DNA from: a virus
IMG/VR virus record: IMGVR_UViG_3300019124_000001
Span: 99,788-163,787 of that record
Strand: one strand, 5' to 3'
DNA: 64,000 nucleotides
Shown: positions 15,884-23,446 of the stretch, in pieces
How the letters are laid out: every line of letters starts with the position of its first letter
Numbering within the stretch: position 1 is the first letter of the stretch
Notes under the pieces: model-generated
Told to the model about the DNA's origin: nothing
Seen by the model: only the letters and a program-made list of their open reading frames with translations
The model's database searches: none
Program-made: the position numbers and the translations under genes

Positions 15884-16897
15884 ATGCAAGTAAAAATGAT
15901 CTATCATACACCTAACTACCACAAGCTCGTAGAGGCTCTTGCAAGAAACTGCTACCAATCTTACGAACGTTGCACTGAAACATCTCATAATATGCTTAAA
16001 GGAATTATGGCGAAAGGACATTTGAGTGTTGCTAGCGTAGGGAATATTGTTTTTAAGTTGCAAGCTGACAACTATGCTGAACTTGTAAGTTTGTATGGCG
16101 ACCTTATTGCATTTAAAGAGATTACACCTTTTATTCGTTGGACATTTCCAAACAAACAGAACCAAGTAGATCGCATTGTGGTATCTATGAACGTATTGAC
16201 GTTAATGGACATAAATAACAATTATGTTTCGTTTCATGACGACAACGATCATCCATCTGCCTTGTTGCCACAAATAATCGAACAGATTAAGGCTGTCCCG
16301 TATCTCCATTGGTTCCTAGATCATACAGTTGATGTGCCGTCAGCGCCAAATGAGTATCTTGTCACACCTGATTGGTCGAATCCAATCGTTTTGACTCAGG
16401 ATTATACGGCACTTAAAGAGCTTGGATTTACGGACTATGAACTTGACACACATGCTACTGTTACCGTAGACCTTGTTACAGATCGTGCGACAGGCTTACA
16501 AATGTGGAGACATGTAGCGTATCAAGGTGGAACGGAGCTATCGCAAAGATATGTTGACCGTTCAAATGCATCTTTCCGTGTACCTGTGGGTTTGGAACAA
16601 TTGAATACGGAAACCGAAGATTGGGTAGAATGGTTTAAAGACCTTATGAATTCACATTTGTCTAATTATAATATAGTCAAAGAGGAATTGGAAAATGCTG
16701 GAATTGGCAAAATGAGAGCTAAAGAAATGGCTCGAAACCTGCTCCCGAATATCCAGACCCGAATCATTCAATGTCGCCCATTAAAATATTGGAAACATTA
16801 TATCAATCTGCGGAATACTCCACACGCACAAGCAGAGATTCGGGAGGATACAAAAGCTCTTATCTCATCTTTCCAAAATGCAGGTATTGAAATTTAA
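15884..16897 (+). CDS. thyX: Flavin-dependent thymidylate synthase, variant ThyX, 337 aa
   Basis: Makes dTMP from dUMP using FAD and methylene-THF. Family landmarks: early CYQSYERCTE and HLSVASVGNIVFKL, then WRHVAYQGGTELSQRYVDRS and the C-terminal LPNIQTRIIQCRPLKYWKHYINLRN. The usual signature RHRx7S is changed here to RHVx8S, with Arg to Val and one extra residue. It is longer than typical ThyX (about 220-250 aa) owing to insertions near 90-180. It is the last gene of the nucleotide operon and is followed by a strong terminator. Confidence 0.85.
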   Translation: MQVKMIYHTPNYHKLVEALARNCYQSYERCTETSHNMLKGIMAKGHLSVASVGNIVFKLQADNYAELVSLYGDLIAFKEITPFIRWTFPNKQNQVDRIVVSMNVLTLMDINNNYVSFHDDNDHPSALLPQIIEQIKAVPYLHWFLDHTVDVPSAPNEYLVTPDWSNPIVLTQDYTALKELGFTDYELDTHATVTVDLVTDRATGLQMWRHVAYQGGTELSQRYVDRSNASFRVPVGLEQLNTETEDWVEWFKDLMNSHLSNYNIVKEELENAGIGKMRAKEMARNLLPNIQTRIIQCRPLKYWKHYINLRNTPHAQAEIREDTKALISSFQNAGIEI

Positions 16898-16898
16898 A

Positions 16899-16940
16899 AT
16901 ACAAAAAGCGGCTATCAAAAATGATAGCCGCTTTTTGTAT
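16899..16940. terminator. Strong bidirectional terminator
   Basis: A 19-bp perfect stem (arms 16899-16917 and 16922-16940, AAAA loop) with A-runs on the left and T-runs on the right. It ends the thyX operon on the plus strand and the tRNA-like ncRNA on the minus strand. Confidence 0.92.
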
Positions 16941-16943
16941 AAT

Positions 16944-17216
16944 TGGTGTGGGTGAGGGGATTCGAACCCCCAAGGATGTTTTTGCTGATCCGCAAATAGG
17001 GGCATAACCTCTTCGAAGCAACGAAACCTGATAATTCTCTGCATGGAGAGCGTATCGTGCACTCAATAGCATCGTGCCCGTTGGTACGATGCTTACCATC
17101 GGAGAATAAAAATCAAAGAAGTTATGTACTTTTACCGCAATTGCAGAATCGCTAGTCACAGAGCCTACGAATCGCACCCCTGCGTTTCGCCGTATGCCGT
17201 TTTCTGGTACACCCAC
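16944..17216 (-). ncRNA. tRNA-like-ended ncRNA, tmRNA candidate (273 nt)
   Basis: On the minus strand the 5' GTGGGTG (17216-17210) pairs perfectly with CACCCAC near the 3' end, followed by an A discriminator and an encoded CCA (16946-16944). A canonical T-arm (5-bp stem, loop TTCGAAT) precedes it. The 5' part has a D-loop-like AAAACGGCATA but no good D-stem, as in tmRNA. Long-range CGCA/GGGG pairs with CCCC..TGCG near both ends. Internal hairpins include AGCATCGT/ACGATGCT. A possible tag frame starts after ATAACT and stops eight codons later (TGG TAA). A TATAAT box lies 12 bases upstream and a terminator directly downstream. The tmRNA assignment is tentative. Confidence 0.6.
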
Positions 17217-17228
17217 ATTGTCTTGTAT

Positions 17229-17257
17229 ATTATAGCTTATTCGATTATGATACTAAT
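17229..17257 (-). promoter_or_regulatory. Minus-strand promoter of the ncRNA
   Basis: A perfect TATAAT (17234-17229 on the minus strand), with a weak ATTAGT at 17-base spacing. The predicted start is about 17222, some six bases before the acceptor stem of the ncRNA. Confidence 0.6.
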
Positions 17258-17320
17258 ATTCTTAATATTATTCGACAATAAACGACAATCATAATTCCTC
17301 GGTCATAATCTAGGAACTTG

Positions 17321-17350
17321 TTGACAAACAACAACTATGTATGATAGACT
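17321..17350 (+). promoter_or_regulatory. Promoter built on the shared element (copy 8)
   Basis: TTGACA (17321-17326), the 18-base element spacer AACAACAACTATGTATGA and TAGACT (17345-17350), with an extended TGA. It drives the gene at 17408. A small palindrome CAGGATAAATCCTG follows in the leader. The segment 17217-17407 holds only this promoter and that of the ncRNA. Confidence 0.7.
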
Positions 17351-17407
17351 AACGGTAACAGGATAAATCCTGCAATTGATTTTGGTGTATAGGGAGAGTG
17401 CTAATCT

Positions 17408-18145
17408 ATGAAACTCGGCTTGGGGCTGGCAAGACTTCTAAAACCTAATCCGATTGAAGAATTGATCAAAAAGGTCAATCGGGGAGATGTGGTCGTAGAC
17501 GTTAATACTGGAAACCTAGTGGAAACGAAGCATCTAGAGAGCAAAGAGGATGTGGTTGATCCTGTTATTGACAATGAGCTTTCACAATCCACCGAACCTA
17601 ATGAACCCACTGAAATAGAACAAAATCACGAAACCCTTGGCATTGTTTTGTCGCAAGACGTAGCAATGATGGCTGAAGAATTGAATGCGGACGATGGTGC
17701 TAATCCTTACTCAACCGCACAAATGGATATGTCTGCGTATCGTCCCAATCGTGTTGCAGAACTTGTGCAATCCATCTGCGATACCATGAATGAACTATCT
17801 GTTGTTAAAACCCAAATTAACAAAAAAATGAGCAATGTCGATAAAGAACTGAGTAACATTTATCATAATGCAGAAGTGCATCTTATGACCGATGAACAAG
17901 CTATTTCTGCATGGAGATATTTGCAGGATGTAGTTCGTACTCGCCGCCAAGTGAAGCACGAAAATGAGCTAATTAGTCATCTAGAAAGCAAATTTAAGTT
18001 CGAAACGTTTCTTCCACAACTTACTAATGCTAATAGCGGCGTTCAGAAGCGATACCGAGATCAGCAGAATTTTTGGGATAAAATAGAAGATGAAACTCCT
18101 ACTATCAATGGTACCAAAAAATCGTGGAAGAAGATGTACAAATAG
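17408..18145 (+). CDS. Unknown protein, 245 aa
   Basis: ATG after TAGGGAGAG. The N-terminus is basic and hydrophobic (MKLGLGLARLLKPNPIEELI), followed by an acidic low-complexity part (DNELSQSTEPNEPTEIEQNH) and a helical C-terminal half with coiled-coil character (NELSVVKTQINKKMSNVDKE). No domain recognised. It is monocistronic or nearly so, between two element-type promoters, which suggests tight separate control. Confidence 0.75.
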   Translation: MKLGLGLARLLKPNPIEELIKKVNRGDVVVDVNTGNLVETKHLESKEDVVDPVIDNELSQSTEPNEPTEIEQNHETLGIVLSQDVAMMAEELNADDGANPYSTAQMDMSAYRPNRVAELVQSICDTMNELSVVKTQINKKMSNVDKELSNIYHNAEVHLMTDEQAISAWRYLQDVVRTRRQVKHENELISHLESKFKFETFLPQLTNANSGVQKRYRDQQNFWDKIEDETPTINGTKKSWKKMYK

Positions 18146-18175
18146 TTGACAAACAACAACTATGTATGGTAAACT
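18146..18175 (+). promoter_or_regulatory. Promoter built on the shared element (copy 9)
   Basis: TTGACA (18146-18151), spacer AACAACAACTATGTATGG and TAAACT (18170-18175). It overlaps the end of the preceding gene and precedes a GTG start at 18196. Confidence 0.7.
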
Positions 18176-18195
18176 GAATTTACAGAGGTGGAGTT

Positions 18196-18297
18196 GTGAT
18201 CAAGTACGAAATTATCGAACGACTGCCTAATGATGAAATTCGAGTTAGAGCTACGGAAGGTTTGACAACGTGGATTTTTAAGAGGCTGGTGAAATAA
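18196..18297 (+). CDS. Unknown small protein, 33 aa
   Basis: GTG start after AGAGGTGGAG. The product is MIKYEIIERLPNDEIRVRAT followed by a short amphipathic end (WIFKRLVK). First gene after the promoter at 18146. Function unknown. Confidence 0.55.
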   Translation: MIKYEIIERLPNDEIRVRATEGLTTWIFKRLVK

Positions 18298-18465
18298 TTG
18301 GCTGAGTCAAAAGCTAAACGTTTGCGTAAAAAAATGAGTCGCGAAGGAAAACTAGACCCGTCAATTAAGCGACATGGCTGGAACGGCGTAAATCCCGTAC
18401 AGCGTGTAAAACATCATTCAAAGCGGCGTCTGATTGAAGAAGCTCAAAAGAGAGATGAGTACTAA
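18298..18465 (+). CDS. Small highly basic protein, 55 aa
   Basis: TTG start directly after the previous stop, with GGCTGGTGA as ribosome site. Rich in Lys and Arg (MAESKAKRLRKKMSREGKLD, RHGWNGVNPVQRVKHHSKRR). The charge suggests nucleic-acid binding. The RKxMxREGKLDPS pattern looks like a recurring small phage protein, but I cannot name a family. Confidence 0.65.
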   Translation: MAESKAKRLRKKMSREGKLDPSIKRHGWNGVNPVQRVKHHSKRRLIEEAQKRDEY

Positions 18466-18542
18466 GGTAACCGATGTGAATTTTTCAACATAGAACTAAC
18501 CGTTGTCGGAGTCTCCCAATATATTAGCAGAGGTGAACAATT

Positions 18543-18836
18543 GTGGAAGAAAAACTCGTTGACATTAACCTGCATCAAGATACCACTGGATTCACTCTTT
18601 CTTTATGGTTTGATGATGAATTTATGCCCAAGATAGATATAGCGGAAATTCTTGGCGTAAACATGCCTTTTGGTGATGAATATGTACATTTCATTGGCGA
18701 AGTGATCCGCAGAAATATGGTTGCTTGCGTTGATGGTGGCAAACCAAAAGTAATGGATGTTAAGTACGTCAACAGTCAACGCGCATTCACGATCAATGTT
18801 GATGGGAAAAAAGTTGGCGGCTATATTTTGAACTAA
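18543..18836 (+). CDS. Unknown protein, 97 aa
   Basis: GTG start after AGAGGTGAAC. Soluble alpha/beta protein (MEEKLVDINLHQDTTGFTLS...GKKVGGYILN). No motif recognised. The gap 18466-18540 before it shows no gene. Confidence 0.65.
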   Translation: MEEKLVDINLHQDTTGFTLSLWFDDEFMPKIDIAEILGVNMPFGDEYVHFIGEVIRRNMVACVDGGKPKVMDVKYVNSQRAFTINVDGKKVGGYILN

Positions 18837-18837
18837 T

Positions 18838-18856
18838 AAACAACAACTATGTATGG
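18838..18856 (+). repeat. Shared intergenic element, copy 10
   Basis: Core match fused to GGAGG, the ribosome site for the tiny gene at 18868. It begins right at the stop codon of the previous gene. Confidence 0.75.
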
Positions 18857-18867
18857 AGGTTTTGATC

Positions 18868-18930
18868 TTGGAGTTGAATTATGAAAAAGAAGCGGAAGCG
18901 CAATCCGAAATAGAGGAGTTTGAATACTAA
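18868..18930 (+). CDS. Tiny acidic peptide, 20 aa (tentative)
   Basis: TTG start after GGAGGTTTTGATC, reading MELNYEKEAEAQSEIEEFEY, stop overlapping the next ATG (TAATG). A second reading in another frame, ATG 18881 after GGAG, gives the basic decapeptide MKKKRKRNPK, so which is used is unclear. Its main function may be coupling translation from the element to the gene at 18930. Confidence 0.4.
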   Translation: MELNYEKEAEAQSEIEEFEY

Positions 18931-19262
18931 TGGCACGTTACCGAAAACTGTTGGGCAAGATTCTTAGAGCAGAGTTCGGCATGAATCAAAATGGAGAGAT
19001 GGGCTATTGTCTCTTTCTCCATTTTGGTAATCGTGGTTCGTTGGTATATGGGCTGTATGACGATAGCAGTACAATTGGATCAGAGATTCCGCAAATCTGG
19101 TACAATATGCAAAGATTTCTGACGGACGCAAAGGTTCAATACGTATCTCAACTGACTGGCATCCCCGTTGAAGTAGAACAATACGAAGATGGAACTGTCA
19201 GAAATATCAGAATCTTGACAGAAGTCATGGAGGAGAAACCAAGATGGCTAAACTCACGCTAA
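18930..19262 (+). CDS. Unknown protein, 110 aa
   Basis: ATG overlaps the tiny ORF stop, with AGAGGAG upstream. The product (MARYRKLLGKILRAEFGMNQ...GYCLFLHFGNRGSLVYGLYD) looks alpha/beta with a central beta hairpin. Its end overlaps the next gene by 19 bases. Function unknown. Confidence 0.7.
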   Translation: MARYRKLLGKILRAEFGMNQNGEMGYCLFLHFGNRGSLVYGLYDDSSTIGSEIPQIWYNMQRFLTDAKVQYVSQLTGIPVEVEQYEDGTVRNIRILTEVMEEKPRWLNSR

Positions 19263-19639
19263 TTTGTGGCAAGGCGAGAAAAGCAGATTTCATGCAACAA
19301 CTATATCGTGGCGATAAAACAAAAGACAAATTACTTCTTGACCTTGTAGGTTATCACGCATTTGAAGTAGATCGCTATTTCGGTGGGAGATTTGAAACTC
19401 TTGAAGACGTTAAGGCAATTTTGGAAGAATTGTCTAAATATTCTTCAGTACATGGCAATAAGATCGAGACATTATACATCTATGGAAACTTCCCTGCTGA
19501 CTGGAAGCAAGAGTTGAGAGAAATTTTAAGCAAAACATATCATATTCGAAACTTCGTTGTTACTATTCAAGAAGACGTGACAAATGTCAACATGGATAGC
19601 GATTATGAGTTTCGGGTAGAAAATTACTATCATATCTAG
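19244..19639 (+). CDS. Unknown protein, 131 aa
   Basis: ATG after ATGGAGGAGAAACC inside the preceding gene. It starts MAKLTLICGKARKADFMQQL, with a YIYGNFPADWKQELREIL segment. No catalytic motif recognised. Part of a close-packed operon with its neighbours. Confidence 0.7.
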   Translation: MAKLTLICGKARKADFMQQLYRGDKTKDKLLLDLVGYHAFEVDRYFGGRFETLEDVKAILEELSKYSSVHGNKIETLYIYGNFPADWKQELREILSKTYHIRNFVVTIQEDVTNVNMDSDYEFRVENYYHI

Positions 19640-19647
19640 GAGAAACC

Positions 19648-19959
19648 ATGATGGCTAAAAAACAATTAGAGATTCCTTTCGATAGGAACGGAAATCCGCT
19701 TTCTTATGATGATCGACTTAAAGTGCATGACTACCGTGCGAACTACGAATTTGTAACTACTATGCGAGTCGTTGATATGAGTCGTGGTCGAAGTGCGGCA
19801 AACTTCACGCTTAAAGACGAAAAAGGAATTGAATACAATATGTTTATGAAAGACATGTTATATCTGATTCAAAATTGCATTATTGACAAGGGTGTAGTCT
19901 CTGGTAAGTGGACTTTTGTCAAGCGTGGCAATAATTATGGAATTATGCTTATTGAATAG
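19648..19959 (+). CDS. Unknown protein, 103 aa
   Basis: ATG 19648 (or the adjacent ATG 19651) follows TAGGAGAAACC. The C-terminal half (MRVVDMSRGRSAANFTLKDE...GVVSGKWTFVKRGNNYG) has the look of a small beta-rich fold that may bind nucleic acid, by weak similarity of pattern only. It is directly upstream of the methyltransferase homologue. Confidence 0.68.
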   Translation: MMAKKQLEIPFDRNGNPLSYDDRLKVHDYRANYEFVTTMRVVDMSRGRSAANFTLKDEKGIEYNMFMKDMLYLIQNCIIDKGVVSGKWTFVKRGNNYGIMLIE

Positions 19960-19970
19960 GGGCGGAAAAA

Positions 19971-20924
19971 ATGAAAGAAATTAAAATAGTCAGCCTATTC
20001 TCTGGTGTAGGAGGGTTGGACTACGGTTTTCATAAATATCCACAAGCAAAATTTGTTTTCGCAAATGATATAAACGAGTTTGCATGTTACACATATCACT
20101 CGTACTTCGGTTTCAAGCCTATGTGTGCTGATATTGAACACGTGGACATCAACATGATTCCAGAGTGCGATCTTGTGATTGCAGGAAGTCCAAACAATGG
20201 ATTTAGCGTCGAAAATCAGATTAACAACTCTGTCAATCATCCATCCAATAAGTTGGTTGCCAAATTTGTTGAGATAGTCAAAATCAAAAATCCAAATGTG
20301 TTCATATTTGAAAATGTACCAGAGATTATGACAGTTGGTGGCGGCAAATACGCTCGATTCATCACAGAATCACTGTCCGATTATCATATTGAAATATATG
20401 AGGTCAACGCTTTGAATTATAGTGTTCCACAAAAACGAACAAGCGTCTTATTTGTTGGAAGCAAGATTGGACGGATTGAACGTCCAGTTCAAGATACTGT
20501 GACGTATACTGTCAGAGATGCCTTCGAAGGAATTCATAGCGGCATTCCAAATCAATCTGACGTAAATCCACATCGGAAGATTACTCTTGAACGAATGTCT
20601 TATGTACCAGCAGGGGGAAACATTAACGACATTCCAGAGGAGTTGCGACCGAAAGGCAATCACAGCGACCGCTATCGTCGATTAGAGTATGATAAGCCAA
20701 GCATAACAATTGCCAATCCACGAAAAGCTGTTATATTGCATCCCTTGCATGACAGAATCTTAACTGTTAGAGAATGTGCGAGAATCCAATCTTTCCCTGA
20801 CGATTTCTTGTTCTACGGTAGCTTGGATGAAAGACAGCAATTTGTCGCGAATGCATTTCCTCCGCGTCTCAGTGTTAAAATTGCTGATGTAGTGATGAAA
20901 GCATTTAATGAGAAATTAGATTAA
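19971..20924 (+). CDS. Cytosine-C5 DNA methyltransferase homologue lacking catalytic Cys, 317 aa
   Basis: Clear C5-methyltransferase architecture: SAM-binding motif I LFSGVGGLDYGF (9-20), motif VI FENVPEI (113-119), motif VIII QKRTSVLFVG (154-163), a target-recognition region (about 185-240) and motif X ANAFPPRLS. Motif IV, normally GxPCQ, reads AGSPNNGFS: the nucleophilic cysteine is Asn75. On family knowledge this enzyme should not methylate cytosine by the standard mechanism. It could be a DNA-binding decoy or regulator, or have altered chemistry. The gene is otherwise intact, so it is not simple decay. Confidence 0.85.
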   Translation: MKEIKIVSLFSGVGGLDYGFHKYPQAKFVFANDINEFACYTYHSYFGFKPMCADIEHVDINMIPECDLVIAGSPNNGFSVENQINNSVNHPSNKLVAKFVEIVKIKNPNVFIFENVPEIMTVGGGKYARFITESLSDYHIEIYEVNALNYSVPQKRTSVLFVGSKIGRIERPVQDTVTYTVRDAFEGIHSGIPNQSDVNPHRKITLERMSYVPAGGNINDIPEELRPKGNHSDRYRRLEYDKPSITIANPRKAVILHPLHDRILTVRECARIQSFPDDFLFYGSLDERQQFVANAFPPRLSVKIADVVMKAFNEKLD

Positions 20925-20941
20925 ACAAAAATTTTATCTAA
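20916..20941 (+). promoter_or_regulatory. Leader hairpin, family GATRAAA..TTTYATC, copy d
   Basis: TTAGAT...ATCTAA inverted repeat spanning the stop of the methyltransferase homologue and leading into AAGGAGAG, the ribosome site of the TTG start at 20954. Confidence 0.45.
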
Positions 20942-20953
20942 GGAGAGATCAAC

Positions 20954-21292
20954 TTGAAGGCTCACGAGGCTATTTTTCAAGTCAAATGCGTCAATCAAGG
21001 CAATAATTCCTCTATCTATGTCAACGGAATTTATGATGTTTTCAAAGAAGTCGGTGGATACTACTTAATTATCAATGCACGTGGCAATATGTGCGAGTAT
21101 CCAAAAGAGTTGTTCGAACGAATAAAAATTACGCCTAACGTTGACACGATTGGTCTACTGATCGAGCAAGCATTTCAGCAAAGCCGAAACGAACTTATTC
21201 GCATTCTGGAAAGCGAAACACTAGATGGTATCCAAAAAGCAACTGATGACTTTGTTTATCTCCACAAACTTCGCCAATCTGCGAAGAGATAG
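20954..21292 (+). CDS. Unknown protein, 112 aa
   Basis: TTG start after AAGGAGAGATC. The N-terminal half is strand-rich (IFQVKCVNQGNNSSIYVNGI) and the C-terminal half is helical (IEQAFQQSRNELIRILESET). No family recognised. It is bounded by leader hairpins on both sides. Confidence 0.68.
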   Translation: MKAHEAIFQVKCVNQGNNSSIYVNGIYDVFKEVGGYYLIINARGNMCEYPKELFERIKITPNVDTIGLLIEQAFQQSRNELIRILESETLDGIQKATDDFVYLHKLRQSAKR

Positions 21293-21295
21293 TTA

Positions 21296-21315
21296 GATGA
21301 AATCTCACTTTTATC
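21296..21315 (+). promoter_or_regulatory. Leader hairpin, family GATRAAA..TTTYATC, copy e (variant)
   Basis: GATGAAA-TCTCAC-TTTTATC, a 7-bp stem with a G.T pair at the position that is A.C in other copies. Unlike them, it is not fused to the ribosome site; 35 bases separate it from GGGGAGA before the gene at 21354. Confidence 0.4.
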
Positions 21316-21353
21316 AAATAGTAAAACTATAGAATACATCACAGGGGAGAATA

Positions 21354-22781
21354 ATGTTGGCAACCAAAAGTGAACTCGCGCATTTTTGCGTCACATTCAT
21401 CGACAAAAATAATATTGCGCATGTTATATGTTCTTGTGGAGCAGAGCAACCATGCGCCAATATCAAGACTTACCATATCTTTGATAAAAAGTCTAAATCA
21501 TTCGTTCATCTGCAACTAATTGAAAAATCTCGCTACCATTTTAAGATGTTGCGCGTTCGTGTAATGGTCAACGTAAATCGTATTAAGAACACGATTTCAT
21601 GGAAAACTGAGCGAGAATTTGTTTTGAATTACAACTTCTCTGATCGAAGTATGACTTTGTTTCTAGATAACGAAGAGATCGAATGTGACATTGACAACTT
21701 GAACAAGTTCTTCGTTGGTGTTGTCGAAAACGATTTCTACAGAGTGCTTGACGATCAGCGAATGGAAGAATTGATTCGATTCGCTTTTAACCATTTGGTT
21801 TCCAATGAATATGCTTATCGCAGAGATCGTTGGGGATACCAGCGGCGAGTTTTGGTACAGCGAGTTCCTACTGTAGCAAAAGCGTTGATAAAATTCATGA
21901 GCCAGCACAGAACGAAGGCAATCGAAATCTTACATGCTTGTGGATTTAATGCCAGAACTGTTGATCTTGTAAGTGGTGAACTTGACTTAAACGCAAGCAA
22001 GCCGCACGAAATCTTCAATACTCCGAAATATCTCGTTTCTCTTTTTAAAGATTTGGGTAGTCATCTGACTAAAAAGACCATCAATTCATTGCGTCAATTA
22101 GATAGTATTTTTGATGGCAACACCGTCAAACAATTGGTGCAAATTGCAAGCGAAGAAGCCAACGGGATTCCGACTCTGGTAGGCTTAACGCCTAATTTGC
22201 TAGAATTGCGCGATTTGGGATACAGGGATGTTCGTCGCCTGTTCTTGTATCTAGTGCGCGAAGTAAAGTTGTCTCAGGGGATTAGTGACCCAATACATGC
22301 GGCAAATCTTTTGCATGATTACGTTCGCATGATGCGTGATATGGAGCTAAATTATAGCAAATACAGTAAGAGCTTAAAATTACATCATGACGTAGCTATG
22401 ATGAACCACAATGTATTATTGGACGCTCAGACGATGCAAGCATTTTTGGATTCCGTAGAGAGTTACAAGCACCTTGAGTTCCATAAAAAGTCAGAAGACC
22501 TGTGCATTCTTGTTCCTAAGAGCGCGAAAGACATCATTGACGAAGGAAGTTCATTGAACCACTGTGTTGCATCGTATGTAAATGATGTCGTCAAAAACAA
22601 GTGTCAAATCCTCTTTTTGCGACATAAGAAGTTTCCGAAACAGTCTCTTGTGACAATCGAGGTTCGTGATCACAGTATTCGTCAAGTGCGTGGACAGCAA
22701 AACCGCAGAGCAACAAATTCCGAGATGAGTTTTGTTCGAATGTGGGCAGACGAACGAAATCTTGTTTTAGCTTGTCATTAA
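21354..22781 (+). CDS. PcfJ-like protein, 475 aa
   Basis: The C-terminal 130 residues carry the PcfJ-type pattern: EGSSLNHCVASYVNDVVKN, ILFLRHKKFPKQSLVTIEV and RQVRGQQNRRATNSEMSFVR. PcfJ-like proteins occur on mobile elements; their activity is not well defined. The N-terminal part has cysteines (HVICSCGAEQPCANI) that might bind metal. ATG after CAGGGGAGAATA. The role in the phage is unknown. Confidence 0.75.
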   Translation: MLATKSELAHFCVTFIDKNNIAHVICSCGAEQPCANIKTYHIFDKKSKSFVHLQLIEKSRYHFKMLRVRVMVNVNRIKNTISWKTEREFVLNYNFSDRSMTLFLDNEEIECDIDNLNKFFVGVVENDFYRVLDDQRMEELIRFAFNHLVSNEYAYRRDRWGYQRRVLVQRVPTVAKALIKFMSQHRTKAIEILHACGFNARTVDLVSGELDLNASKPHEIFNTPKYLVSLFKDLGSHLTKKTINSLRQLDSIFDGNTVKQLVQIASEEANGIPTLVGLTPNLLELRDLGYRDVRRLFLYLVREVKLSQGISDPIHAANLLHDYVRMMRDMELNYSKYSKSLKLHHDVAMMNHNVLLDAQTMQAFLDSVESYKHLEFHKKSEDLCILVPKSAKDIIDEGSSLNHCVASYVNDVVKNKCQILFLRHKKFPKQSLVTIEVRDHSIRQVRGQQNRRATNSEMSFVRMWADERNLVLACH

Positions 22782-22805
22782 AATAAACAAAGGGGATAAC
22801 CAACA

Positions 22806-23066
22806 ATGAAAATCGAAATTCCTGACAACTCTTTCATTACTGAAATTGAATTCGGTGATATTGTCGAAATTTTGAATGGCGGTGTTTATATTGTCATGAA
22901 AGAACATGATGGAATGGCTTCCTTGCGTTCTTTCGACGGTGTACATTATTACTGCGAACCGCTTCCATTAGAACGACTCTTCTCCAAGTTGTCTCATCGT
23001 ACTCGTGGTATTAACATCCTGAAAGCGAACCAGTTCAAGCTCAAACTCGTTCCGATCAACGAATAG
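22806..23066 (+). CDS. Unknown protein, 86 aa
   Basis: ATG after AAGGGGATAAC. The product (MKIEIPDNSFITEIEFGDIV...) is beta-rich, resembling a small barrel. No family recognised. It lies between the PcfJ-like gene and a set of small overlapping genes. Confidence 0.68.
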   Translation: MKIEIPDNSFITEIEFGDIVEILNGGVYIVMKEHDGMASLRSFDGVHYYCEPLPLERLFSKLSHRTRGINILKANQFKLKLVPINE

Positions 23067-23080
23067 AAAGTTGGTGCGCA

Positions 23081-23446
23081 ATGCACATCACAGTTGAACC
23101 AAATCTGAACAAAGGCGAAACGCGGTTGTCCATGTATCGTGTTACGGTATTGGACGACCAATCTAATATGACAACTTGCTTCGTGCCTATCTGTTACCTA
23201 AAAGAACAATATGCTAGTTATAAAAGTGGATACGCAGGAGCGACGATATTTGAAGCACCTCTGGAATGGGAAAACCCCGATGCAGTTCGAACGTGGTTGC
23301 TAGACGACCCTGTTGGCAAAGCATATCTCGAAGAAATTCTGCCAATTTTTGCTTGGAATGGCGAACCCGAAGAATTCGAAGATAGACTCAGACGTATCGA
23401 AAAATCTCTCGAAGAAGTCGAAAAATGGGAGGACTTAGAGTGGTAA
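23081..23446 (+). CDS. Unknown acidic protein, 121 aa
   Basis: The ribosome site is weak (AAAGTTGGTGCGCA). The product (MHITVEPNLNKGETRLSMYR...) ends in a strongly acidic amphipathic helix (FEDRLRRIEKSLEEVEKWED). No catalytic motif is seen. Its end overlaps the next gene. Confidence 0.68.
   Translation: MHITVEPNLNKGETRLSMYRVTVLDDQSNMTTCFVPICYLKEQYASYKSGYAGATIFEAPLEWENPDAVRTWLLDDPVGKAYLEEILPIFAWNGEPEEFEDRLRRIEKSLEEVEKWEDLEW

Noticed and set aside
16860-17216. A 118-residue minus-strand open frame over the ncRNA region
   Set aside because: It begins inside the acceptor stem, lacks a ribosome site, and reads through the T-arm, CCA end and terminator stem. The RNA gene explains the sequence better.
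16944-17216. tRNA interrupted by a group I intron
   Set aside because: The D-stem does not form, no clear anticodon arm can be assembled, and the P-Q-R-S core elements of group I introns do not appear in the right order.
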